Source: Lichenostomus cassidix (lineage: Eukaryota; Chordata; Aves; Passeriformes; Meliphagidae). From it: DNA of 64,000 bases. Below, piece by piece: positions 32,230 through 43,285 of this stretch. Within the stretch, counting starts at the first letter, position 1, and each line of letters begins with the position of its first letter. Below the pieces are notes generated by a model, which did not search any database, was not told where the DNA came from, and saw only the letters and a list, made by a program, of their open reading frames with translations. The stretch is from NCBI GenBank assembly GCA_008360975.2, contig CM039182.1, positions 57,300,491 to 57,364,490 on the forward strand. Direction: 5' to 3'. Position numbers and translations under genes: made by a program.

Positions 32230-32425
32230 AAGATGTGGCTGGCAGCGGAGCAGCTGGCCTCTGTTGTTAACTCAGATTGGTTTGCCCAGGAGGATCCTAA
32301 TTACAGCACAACTGCTGTCTCCATAATCGCTGCGGCAGGAGCAGCACGGGCCATAAGGCACTGAAAGGGACCTGGATGTGGCAGAGGAAGATTATTAGAG
32401 TTACCGCACTCTGTTCTGGCCACTG
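32230..32425. other. Candidate conserved non-coding block
   Basis: The sequence contains GTTAACTCAGATTGGTTTGC, GGATCCTAATTACAGCAC and CCATAATCGCTGCGG, then GAAGATTATTAGAGTTACCG, a dense set of TAATTA/ATTGG-type sites with retained CpGs in otherwise CpG-poor DNA. This is texture only, without alignment. Confidence 0.25.
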
Positions 32426-33858
32426 AGTTGAACAAAACCTACCAGATGTCAGGGAGGAAGAAATGGGTCATCTTCAGAGTAGGCTTTTGCAAATAATGTC
32501 ATTGACTGCTTACATATGAACAATGTGATTGCACAGCGAGGCTGGGTTGTGCTTCATTGAGAGTGTTTGTGGGGAAAGCTTTGGAAACGCAATGAGTCTG
32601 CTTGGGCACTAGGGTCTGATTTGCAAAGCAGCAGCTACTTGTGTGCCTGGTGTCTGCTGGGAGTAACAAAAGCGGCTCAGACAACTCCTAGTGAAGGACT
32701 GTAGCTGTGTGGGATATTCCCTGTGTACCAGGAACGCTGGCCCTCACCCACCCGCACCATCCACTGATAGATGAAATCATCCTCGACAAAACTTGGGCCT
32801 GGCAATTATCAAGAAAAGCAGCAATGAGCAATAGGAAAGCTATGCTTTAGGATGTGAATGTTATTATTTTTTGTTTCCTGGTATGTTTCCAAGGTCAGCT
32901 CCTTCAGATATATTTTGAAATCAAAATAGTAAGCTCAGACAACAAGCATTCAGGGGGAATGCATCAAAGCAGATGTGATTTTGTAGTATGGGCAGTGTGC
33001 TGGCATTTGGAAGTTGCTGCTCATGTCTGTTGCATTTAGAATCTTGGGTAGGAGTTGCTCCCACCACTGCATTTATGAGGCAGAAGCATCACAGATTTTA
33101 CAATGCTCTTTTTGGAAGTGCTCCCTCAGAAGAGGACTGTGAAATGTTAAACTGCATCTTTGACTTTCAGGCCAAGTGTTTCCCGAGTGGAAAATCTGGT
33201 GCTTAGTCCCCAGATGGAAATAAAAGAAGCGGGGCGCAGGTAAAGTGTTATTCCCTGCATCCTCCCACTTGCTTCCCAGCAGAGGAGAGCCCCCGACTGC
33301 TTCCCTTCAGGCTGTGCCCACAGCACACAGTTTTCCCTTGTGCCAGACTTTAATCACATGCAATCGCCTTATGGATAGCTGGGGCAGTAATGGTGATCTT
33401 AAACATTGCTGGATGCCTCACATTTGCTTTATCTAAGTCTGTTCACACTGTTGCAGCTTTTCTTGCTGGTGTTGATGTGGCAGAGAAGGACAGAATGAGA
33501 GAATGAGATAGTGTGGAAGTGAGAAGCTGTGCCAAGGTGACAAGCTATTTTGCATTGGCATCTGATGGTGCTAATCAGGAACCATGTACTTTAGAAGGTG
33601 TCTTTTGATAACGTGCTTTTATAATTTAACCCTCCTCGTATTTTTGGATGTATAATTTGAGCAGGGTTTACAACCTGAATCTGCTTAGGTGCCTCTGGTT
33701 TCTGACACAGCAGCAGCCTTTGAACCAGCGAGTGTCTGCTCTTGCTGCTTAATCTCTGAGGCAGCCAATTTGGGGACAGAAGGAGTTTTTACTTTATCTG
33801 CTCCAAACACACTTGTACTTTATTCCTTTGTATTGGGAAAGCAGGGAAAAAAAGAAGC

Positions 33859-33918
33859 AAAAAAAAAAAAAAAAAAAGGAAAGAAGTGCTGTGTGTGTGA
33901 GCACGTGTGTGTGTGTGT
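33859..33918. repeat. Poly(A) run (19) followed by (TG)n tract
   Basis: Nineteen A occupy 33859-33877, then two short (TG)n stretches follow at about 33888-33898 and 33905-33918. No AATAAA lies close upstream on the plus strand, so this does not look like a retrotransposed mRNA tail. Confidence 0.85.
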
Positions 33919-34660
33919 TTATATAGTATCGGAGACAGAGACTAAACTGAACAAGTGTGGGAGGGTGAGAACCTTTATTGTGCAACAAACTGATGGCGCC
34001 AAATATGCTGCATTTGTTGTGAGTTAAAAGGTTTATACAAAGATTTTCTCAGTAGTGTCGAAGATCTTAATAGGGTAATTAATCTTTCTAAGTGTTACTG
34101 CCAGATTATGGGATCAGCTATTACCCCTGGCTACAGAGTAGTCCTTTGTGTGTTGCTATGAACAGGACTAAGTGATGAGACTACTCCATTTGCCAAACAA
34201 AGATATGGTTGCTGTTTCTGGTGCAGTCAGAGAAGGCTGCACCATTTCTTTGGGAATATTGGTGCCCCTTAAAATGAGTCTTCTTAGGAGAAGAAGGGGA
34301 TGAAGTGCTGTAGAGTTTCCAGAGCTTTACAGAAAAGTGCATATATACTTTAAGAGACATAATGGGGAGTTGTTTGGTTTGACAATTTTTTTTCCAAGCA
34401 GGAAAATAAATAGATAGCTAATGTAATTGTAAGAAAGCAGCTGTAGGAATAGATAAAAAGTGGTCTCTACTTAAAAACTTCTGCATGGAAAGCAGAAGCC
34501 AAACACTTCAGTTGAGGAATTAAAATCCAAGTTGTGTTGCAGCAGGATAGGGTAGGACACAGAGAATGTGGAAGAATTTTCCCAAGAAATAAGCTTTGCT
34601 CAATCCTGTTTATTCATAAGGGTGAGTCAAAAGGTTGTTTTATTTACTAGATAAGGGAAC

Positions 34661-34683
34661 TTTTTTTTTTTTTTTTTTTTTTT
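34661..34683. repeat. Poly(T) run of 23
   Basis: This is the longest homopolymer in the window. On the minus strand it would be a poly(A) tail, but the bases before it on that strand (CAATGTCACTTTA) carry no poly(A) signal. Confidence 0.9.
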
Positions 34684-35099
34684 AAAGTGACATTGCAGCC
34701 AGGGGGTAGGGAGAAGAGGAAAAAGCAGTGTATTACCCAGTAGTTGTCAATGCTGAAACAACTGGGTCATTCTAGAGAAATGTCTGCTTGGCCACAATTT
34801 GACATCTCCTGTACTGCTGAATGAGCAACCTCTGATCAAGGTCAGTATAAACTATTCTGTCCATATCATTTAGCTTGATCTAGTGAAGGCTGTCATGTGA
34901 CAAAAAAGGAAAACTCCAACTCCAGGCTTTAATACATAATAGAGCTGGCTTGAACCTAGGATTGCTTTTAAACCATCCCAGAGGCATCACCTGTAAGTGA
35001 CTGTGGGTGAGTGTGCTTCATGTGCAATAGCAATGGTGACACTGGCACATACTGAGATGAAATGCTCTGGGCTGGTTCAAGTTGCTGACTCTTTTGGAG

Positions 35100-35830
35100 G
35101 CATTGGGTGGGAGGACACACAGAGTATGTGGGAGGAAATCTTTGTTACGTGGCTGGAGAGGTGGTCAGTTTGAAGAAAGGTGAGGAAAAAGGTGGTCGTG
35201 GAGTCTGGAGTAGGAGGAGGAGGAGGGCGTGTTGCCACCTTCTGCCTTGTTGAACACACTGACCCTGATGGCATGCTGCAAGCCTGGGGTTAACGGGGTC
35301 CTTCCCTTTATTTGGGAAGGTACCTGGCACAGGGTCAGCTGGGGGGCCTGGCACTGCCCACTCATCTCTGTGGCCACTGTGGGGCCATGTGCTCTCTTCT
35401 TTGTCTGCTTTGCAATGGCTTACAGCTGAGCAATGATGAAAAGGAGAAGCTGCAGAACCTTGTTCACCCTCTTCTCAGTCTCAGCAGGAGGTTTACATTT
35501 ATACAAGGCTTGGAGAATCTTGAAACTGTGCCAAACCACCAGAATAAAGTCATAATGTTCCATCTTGGCATAATGTTGAAGAAGCCTCCTCTAGGGCACA
35601 CTGTGTGGAAGCAGGAAGTAGGATTGAAGAGGGTGGTCAACCAGGCCTCAAAGATATTTGTCCTCAATGGCGACACATCCCTGCCTGGCTTGTCCCTAGA
35701 TCGAGATGGTGAAGTGTCAGCACTGCTGGCCTGGTAGGGCTTGTACAGTGCTGAGCTGCTCCTGGTGGGCTCATTTGGCTTCCTTTGTGGCAGCTCCTGC
35801 TGGCTGGCCACTTGTTAGAACCCAGGGAGG
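35100..35830. other. GC-richer block with long overlapping frames, possible decayed retrocopy
   Basis: A 141-codon plus frame (35312-35737) and a 115-codon minus frame (35464-35811) overlap. A third minus-strand frame in the same stretch gives a 48-codon protein-like piece beginning MEHYDFILVVWHSF and ending LFIIAQL, preceded in frame by more codons broken by two stops. I recognise no family. It may be a pseudogene with frameshifts or just chance. Confidence 0.15.
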
Positions 35831-38800
35831 AACGTGATGTTGGGGATGTCTACCTGGTCCAGAGGATCTGGGGAAGGGAGCTGCTTAGCTGATGGTAGTG
35901 GGGTGGGGAAATCACCAATTCCTCCCACTGGGCTGTGTCAGTGGGGCTGTCCAAGTGGACAAAAAAGGAGGGTGATGCTTACCCCATACCCATAGGAGTC
36001 ATGATGATTGAAAGTCCACCAAGGCTTTCAAACCTGCTGCAGTGTCATCATCCTTGCTTTAAGTGATTGGAGTATGCCTCCTAGGAATTGAATGATTGCT
36101 ACAGTGAGCTTTTGGCTCCATCCTGGTGTCCCAGCACCTGCAGAGCCTCTCCCCCCACACCTAGCTCTGGGATTTCTCACTCTGTAATGCTGCGGAGCTG
36201 TGCTCTTTTTGTAAGTAGATGTCTTTACTGGTCAAATTACATTTACAGCTTTCTGCATTCAGTATTTGGGATTTGTAATTTGCTTTACAAATCTCAGTTT
36301 GATTCTAGAGGTGATATGCAACGTGAGATGCTGAAAACTCGGAAAGAAAGTCTTTGAAGGTAATTACAGCTACCTTACCACAAAGAATCTCTGAGGGTTA
36401 TAAGGAAAAAACCCAAACAAATCCCTATTAATGCAGAGTTAAGATGACCGAGTTGTAGCAGAGACCTTTCCAAACGGAAAAATTCGAATCCAGGAAGTAG
36501 AGAATCAACATACATGCCAATAAAACATTAACTCTGGCCCCCTGGAGCTGGTACTGTTCACTGGGAATTATCTGCAACCACTCCAGCTGCAGTCATTGTA
36601 TTAGCTGGAGCAGTGTTGAACGGTGGGAGGAGGATTAGCTGGAGTTTGGCAGAGCTCAGAGGATAACAGGAAAAAAATTCAGGGTGGGTGAGAAGCTGAA
36701 TGCACATACCTGTGTGTATATGCATGTGGGGGAACTTCAGAATTTCACTTCAGCACTGAGATGCAGTAAGGAGTCATATCTAGAAATGGGGATTTAATGG
36801 CAGAAAGGCATAAGATAACATTGACTCCCAGGTTTAGTGCTGGAGTGTGGTGCTGCTCTAGACTGTGTATCTGGGGGTGGGTTAGATGTACACAACTTCC
36901 CTGTGGCACAGCACACCTGCAGTGGAGTTAGCATGGGCACAAGGACAGTGTTTGATGATGTCTCACTATGGCCATCAGTGGTCATCCTCCTTTCCTTGCA
37001 TCTCCAAAGTGTGTTGTATGGGAACTGAGGTCAAGGAACTGTTGTACAACTGAATTTTCTCCTTTTCAAAGGACTGCTTATCCAGACTGATACAGATTAC
37101 TGGGCAGCCCAGACTTTCTGATGGCAATGATATTTGTCAGTGAATTTCCTAGGCTTACTCAATAGTAATAAAATGGTGTTTTTTAAATCTCTTTTTTTGT
37201 TGTTGAAAATAGTGGTGACATAAGCAATTGAAGTTAACATATAGGTTTTTGCTTGATACATATATATCACTAAAAAGGAAATGGAGTACCTTATGATTAA
37301 GTGGTTGTGTTCTTTTTTATGTGACAAAATCAATTTTGTTACTGTGTAATTGAAATTATAGTAATGTTTTGAAATGTCTGGGGGGTAGCAGAAGAGGTAA
37401 GGAATTCAAAATTGTGGTCTGTCTCTCCAAGTCTTCAGTATTTTCTCCTGTGGGGGCTGCAACGGTAGGCTGATACAGCTCTATCCTGCCTCCCTGCATT
37501 TCAGGCAAGGTGTAGTCTGAGTTGGCAGAGATTTCAGACCTCTTTGAAGACTCAGCCTTTTAACAGGAAAGATTTCCTGGCCTATGTGTGACCCAAGCTG
37601 GCCCTCTGCTATGTCAGATGCACCTGAACATCTTCTTTTATCCCTGGTTTTTGGCAAACCCACAATATGAGGAAAACGTTGCAATGAAGTGCTAATGTTA
37701 TTTCAAGAAGGAGCTAAAAAAAGCTCCTGGGAGAGAAGGGATTTATTAACAAATCATGGGACTTTGGTATGCCTCAGGCAACATTTTCAAACTGTTGCTC
37801 TCCCAAATCAGTCGCTATAATTGTACCACTTTCCAAACAGAAAAGGACAACATGGCAAATTCATCTAATGTAATATCATAGGTCTGAGCCTAGAAGCAGA
37901 ACAAAATGGGTTATTGTAACATGATAGTAAAATAGGTGTGACTGCAGAATAGCGGGTCAAAGCAAACCTTCAGATGAGTAATTATTTCTTGCTATCCTAC
38001 TTGTTCTATTTCATCCTTAGGTATTTAATTACACAGTTTCCTTTTCTCCTGTCCTAACATGCACCACCAGGCAATTCTTTTTCTTTGAGCCTTGGAAACA
38101 GTACTACTTGAGTGCTTTATTGGAGCTGCTCTCCTAAAAATAAAACTTTGAACAATCTGAGCAGTGGTAGGACCAGATTTTGTAATTAGGGCTCTGTCTG
38201 GAGGGCTATAAGATGGCTCACAGTGTCCTTGTGTTGGGTGCTGTACCTTTTGTGTTAAGGCAGGAACTTAAATGCAGTAGAGCTCTCAAGAAAACCACTA
38301 TATTCTGCGCAACTTGCAGTCCTTGTTCGGAGTTAATTCCATCCTTTGAAATGGGTTAGGTGCCAGTTGAAACAGGACGTTGCCTCAGTACTGTCCCTAT
38401 CTGGGGATGAGAGACTAACTTCTTTTCAAGGATGTTCACTGGCTAAATGTAGTAAATGATGCCTCTGTGTTACTAGCCTGGAAAAATAGGACTCAAGTGT
38501 TTTCCTAAAAAAACCCCAAAAATCCCTGCTCGCTCAGGTGCTTACAATGTTCCTGTCATTTTAGTCTTCAAACACCTACTATTCTAACATCTCAGCTGAT
38601 AGCACAGTGAAAAGTAAATCTCTCTCAAGCATTTTCCTCGCTCTGAGTAATAGCTAATCTAATAATAGTTTGACTCCTACCACCACAATAGCTCTCTTTA
38701 AAAAATGTGTAGAGGGAGGAGGCTAAAGATTTCATCTCCTCTGTGGTGTTCCCAAACTCCTTGGAAGTAGTGTAACAGTTCTGAACTTGGGCCCTGCACT

Positions 38801-38984
38801 GCTTATTTATCACCCTACAGACCTTTTACAGGCTTAAATGTTTCTCAGATTTGGCTTTAAAAAATCCAGGAAACCCAAGTAACCAATCCTCCCCAGCAGT
38901 ACACATGCCTTTCACTTTCTGTTATTTTTTTCTCTTTCTCTTGTGTTAATATTTCCCTGGTTAGTGTTTCTGCATGAGATCTAT
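35831..38984. other. Unassigned non-coding DNA
   Basis: No gene or element is recognised. Near 36590-36650 the phrase TAGCTGGAG recurs twice within 35 bp (with CAGCTG nearby). This is weak structure and is not listed separately. Confidence 0.55.
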
Positions 38985-39145
38985 TTATTCATTTATTTTG
39001 TGCTTTTACATCAGCCCCAAATGATCTTCCTATTAGCACAGGAAGCTGGCAGCAGCCAGTCTGCAGCTTTTGGATAGTCAACTAATTAACGGAAAAGCAG
39101 GTGTGGATGGATTTATTAAGTCTAAAAATAAGTGCCAAAAATGTA
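38985..39145. other. Candidate conserved non-coding block
   Basis: It contains TTTATTCATTTATTTTGTGC, CTATTAGCACAGGAAGC, GTCAACTAATTAACGG and GGATTTATTAAGTC. Homeodomain-type and forkhead-like A/T cores surround a unique GC-richer middle. Suggested by texture only. Confidence 0.25.
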
Positions 39146-39260
39146 AGTTACTGGTCTGTGAATGTTAACAGGTGGAACGCCGTTTTTATACCTTCAATGA
39201 AGAGAAAAAGAAGGGTTAGAGGAAATAATTTCTTCCCCCATGATTTAAAAGCTTTTCAGC

Positions 39261-39301
39261 AATAAAATATGTCCATTCTCCAAAAAAAAAAAAAAAAAAA
39301 A
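39261..39301 (+). repeat. AATAAA followed 15 bases later by a poly(A) run (20)
   Basis: AATAAA at 39261-39266 is followed by a run of A at 39282-39301. This spacing is typical of the 3' end of a reverse-transcribed mRNA. I cannot see a convincing duplicated target site or an upstream coding remnant, so a retrocopy tail is only possible. It could be an A-rich simple repeat. Confidence 0.35.
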
Positions 39302-42300
39302 GAAGAAAGAAAGTCCTTGTCTTGCACATGTTTCGTCTTGAAAACAAATAAAGAATAGTGTAGGAGCTCTTCCTTTCAGTGGCCTGGGCTGGGTGATGAA
39401 ATGGATGGTCTAAAAAGAAATAATTCATATTCTCAGGCTGACACTCAGAAACATAACTCACAAATGACTACAGATGTTAGTGCCTATTGTTCCTTTGCAG
39501 TTCTGTTTATAAATAAAACTTTCTCTGCCTCCAGTCAAATGTTCAAAATGTTCTATTCTGCAAAAAGCCTCTTCCCTCCGTGCTAAAGGAAAACATGATC
39601 TATTGAGCAAAGGATTATGCAAGGGATTTTTTGTCTAAGAATATATTCTCTCCTCACACTGATTTATCCTGCTCCCCAATTTCTGTACTGGCTTTCTTCC
39701 TTTGTGCTTGATTTAGTAATTTATTCAAACACTTCTAACCAGGGGGCGTTTTTCACCAGGGTGCAGTGGCAAGAGACCACAAAAGCCTTTCACAACACGT
39801 ACAAAATACATTAAAACACTTTCAGGGTAGTATAACATGTGATATGATAATGTTAGAATAAAAACATGTAAACCAGCCACCTACTTGCTCGACTGGTTTC
39901 ATTAATTTTCATCTGACTGATATAAAATCTTCTTCATGGATATGTATCAATCTTTTATGAGCTGTGTATAAATTTAAATGCAAGCAATAAATGAATGCTT
40001 ATACTGAAGCTTGCATGTGTCAATCTGGGAAAAGCAAGGTGAGAGGAAAAACTGAGCAGTCAAAACATATGCATTGTTTATATTTTAAAACTCTGAGAGC
40101 ACCTAACCAAGCTAACAGGTGTTGATCTGGAGAAGTAAGGAAGGGGACTTGTGGTCTGAGGCTTTTGGGAGGCACTGCTGGTTTTAGGGACTTATATTTC
40201 TGGCTGTGTGTTCGGAAATCCCAGAGCAATCTGGGACACTTGTCTTCCTCCTTCTTTTCTGCCTCTTAAATGCTTAGAGATGGGGAGGGGAAGCATTTTT
40301 GAGGTTAGATTGGCCATTATAGACCACCTTTTTGTGTCAAGTCTGCTTCTCAGGGCACTCAAACATGTGCACATGTGACCTCTGCCTGCTAAGCTATAGG
40401 ATGCTCTGGCTTGGAAAGGGAGATGTTTATAACTTGTTTTTTGCCCCTGGTTCCTCTTTGTATGGTTAATGAGATACTCACTAGAGCAGGGATTGGGACA
40501 GGGTAACAAGCCTTCCCAGCTAAGTGTACTAATTAGTCTCTCTGTCTCTTAATAAATTCATACATATTAATTGAGAAGTAGAACAGCTCCAATAGGAGAG
40601 AATCAAGGAAAAACTGAATACCCTGCAGCCTACCTGATAGCTATAACTTTCTCCTGATGGTTAGAGAGTATGGCTTAATTTCTTTGAAACAGGTGGAGGG
40701 AAGAAAAATGCTTTTAGCCTCTAGGGTGAATATTCTGACCACTAGACCATAGAAGGCAAGGTTCTGGTCTCCTTTTGCAGCACGTGTGTGTGTTCATCCT
40801 TACGTCCTATATTCTTTCATTGCAAGTGCCTTAAATACAAACTTTTTTCAAACTGAAAGAGATGATTTGGCTTGCAATTGTTTGCTAGGCAAAATAAATC
40901 TTAATTTTAAAAGCTGATCTAGAACAGTCAAAGATTTCCCTTCCTTATATTGCCCCAGAAATATTTCTTTGGTTTGATAAAGGTACAAGGACTCAATTAC
41001 TGATGTCATTTTACCGAAGGGCTTTTTAAAGCACTCAAACCCTACCCTGCTTTTATATTTAATCCTCAGGAACACTTAGGTCTTGCCATGAGAAAAAAAA
41101 GTCACTAGAACAGAAATTAATAAAAAATACTTAAAGATAGGTGAGTAAGCATAGGCAGGGAGTACTGACAAAATCCATCCTGCTGATGTAAAACTGGCTG
41201 TGAAATGGATGCTAAAAATAAACCTCAATTCTAAAAGTCAGTTCTGACAGACTTGGGTCCTGTTCTTCTCTGTAACATAATTTGCCACAATCTGTGGGCT
41301 GATGTCGCAGTAAATTAGGTTTGTGATACTTACTGTTAATGAGTCACTGAATAAATACATCTGTATAAATTAGCCCACAATTTGCCTGTTGCAAAAATAA
41401 ACAGTTTTGATTTCCTGTTTGAGCAGCATGGCAAGCATTGTACACATGTAGTTACACTAAACACTGAAGACGTTAAACTGTGGGAAAAGAAAGTGGTCAC
41501 AAACAGGTACTTGAGAGGCATGTGGTGGGACGGAGACGTTCAACCCTACTCTGCATCCCACTAAGTTGGAATGGGGATGTGTAAGGGAGCATGGGGCAGG
41601 AGTAGTCAGTCTACAGAACTGGAGAATCAAGACCCCGAGGTCTTTATAGCAATCATCTTATTTTAAACTGGATGTCTTCTGTGTCAGCACGAATGAGAAC
41701 ACCAGCAATAAATCATGTACCCAATAGCAGCGTTTAGGATGTTGTGTTTTGGTAGCACAGTGTGATTGAGCCTCATTGCACTAAATCCTGTGTAAGACCA
41801 AAGTAGGAAATGTTCCACTCTTGAAGTATTTTACAGTTCAAGTCTGAGAAGATGTAACAATACTTGGAAGGAAGACAACAAAACCAGTAATGAGGACTTG
41901 GGTTTATAGAGGCCAGATATTTGTACAGTCACAGTAGATGCTCCTATGCTTCTTTTGTGTGTTTTTAATCTCCATGTATGGTAGTCCAAGGGTTTTACAA
42001 ATAACCAAGCCTGGAAAAGACTTGGCTGCCTATTTTTTCAGTGAAAACCCTTCTACTTCTTTGCAGTGACTTCAGCTGAGGATATGTGGAAACAGAACTT
42101 AGTTTAATTCTCAGTCCTTGTGAGCTGACGAGTGTGTTTAGCTGTGAAGCTGTGCTTCAACACACAGAATAATCATATCATGTCAGTCTCCCTGAAATGG
42201 CTGTCTGTATTAAGCTCTAGGTCATTTCCAAGGCTTGCAAGGAGCTGCCTGTCTGCTAGCACTAGACATGTGACCTTAGTGAAATGTCTCCTTCAGTATC

Positions 42301-43182
42301 TACAGGCTGTGATGTGTCACACTGATACACGTTTTTACCTTAACACTCACTCAACAGCAGCTCCCTGATGTAACAATGCTTTTTTAATTCACAGATATCC
42401 AAGGAGATGGACGCCTGTGTAATGTTACATCTCTTTGCCTAGCTGGTCTGATAAAATTAATATCCTCACACAAAGTCATTAAGCGAGTGGCTTATGATGG
42501 CATGCAGGAATAGGAGCTTCAGTGCTTATTCCACCCCTGTCCTGTTGCAGGCATTTCTTCTGGAGGTGACTCACCATATTGTCAATGCAATAGATCTAAG
42601 GAATACTTAGCAGTTTGTAGGGTAGTTTTGGTGGCTTCTTTGAGTTAGAGATGACTTCAAAAGCACCTGGTAAACCTTTGTCTGGTCAGTACTGCTCTAC
42701 ATGGCTGGCATTTTCTAGGCAAAGAGTTGTGAGCTTTCTCTGCAGCCAGCTTCTGTCTATCCTGCCACAAGCATGGTCCTTGCTTGTTGGCACACAATGC
42801 TGTGATTCCTCATCTTTATGTCTTGGTATGCTACATGCAGGCAGTCAACCTGATTTGGAATTTAGTGGCTGGCTGCCAGCCCTGGGAACATGTGGGCCCT
42901 GCTAGAGGATGCACTTGGCAGGATCCAGCACCAACAGCCAGCAACCATACACACAAAGCTCACTTCTCTGTGAGTACCTTGCACGCTGTGGGAGGAAAAA
43001 GTTGAAAGATATATGGAAAGCACAGGATGAATTAATGAGTTAACTATGCAGTGCAAAACCATAGTCTGACCAGGAGGAAGCAGGGAGAGAAGGGATATGT
43101 AAGCTTAACCTTTTAACAATGAGATGCTTCTCTGAAAGTCTATTTTATACTGACACAGTAATTACGAAACTGTTTATTGTGC
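39302..43182. other. Unassigned non-coding DNA
   Basis: No gene is recognised. A small hairpin (AAGACC-CCGA-GGTCTT) lies near 41630-41645. A possible tRNA-SINE scrap at 40715-40756 is listed separately. Confidence 0.55.
40715..40756 (-). mobile_element. Possible tRNA-derived SINE scrap (A-box region)
   Basis: The minus strand reads TATGGTCTAGTGGTCAGAAT, very like the D-arm/A-box of tRNA-headed SINEs (TGGTCTAGTGGTTAGA) found in amniotes. No B box follows at the expected distance, so it would be a fragment. Short, and may be chance. Confidence 0.3.
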
Positions 43183-43285
43183 ACATGTGTGTGCATATAT
43201 GCACACACACACGTACATATATATATATATATGTACATATACACGTACATATATATATATATGTACATATACACGTACATACCTG
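43183..43285. repeat. Compound (CA)n/(TA)n microsatellite with a 30-bp repeat
   Basis: Short CA runs, then (TA)n blocks flanked by GTACAT...ATGTAC, repeat with a period of 30 bp (ACACGTACATATATATATAT, then ATGTACATAT). The GTACAT(AT)nATGTAC units are self-complementary and could extrude as cruciforms. Confidence 0.9.

Larger units (their letters stand above)
32426..35099. other. Unassigned DNA with homopolymers and a GT microsatellite
   Basis: No gene is recognised. An A19 run and a (TG)n tract near 33859-33918 and a T23 run at 34661-34683 are listed separately. Confidence 0.55.

Noticed and set aside
34661..34683. Minus-strand poly(A) tail of a retrocopy
   Set aside because: There is no AATAAA-like signal upstream on the minus strand and no duplicated flanks.
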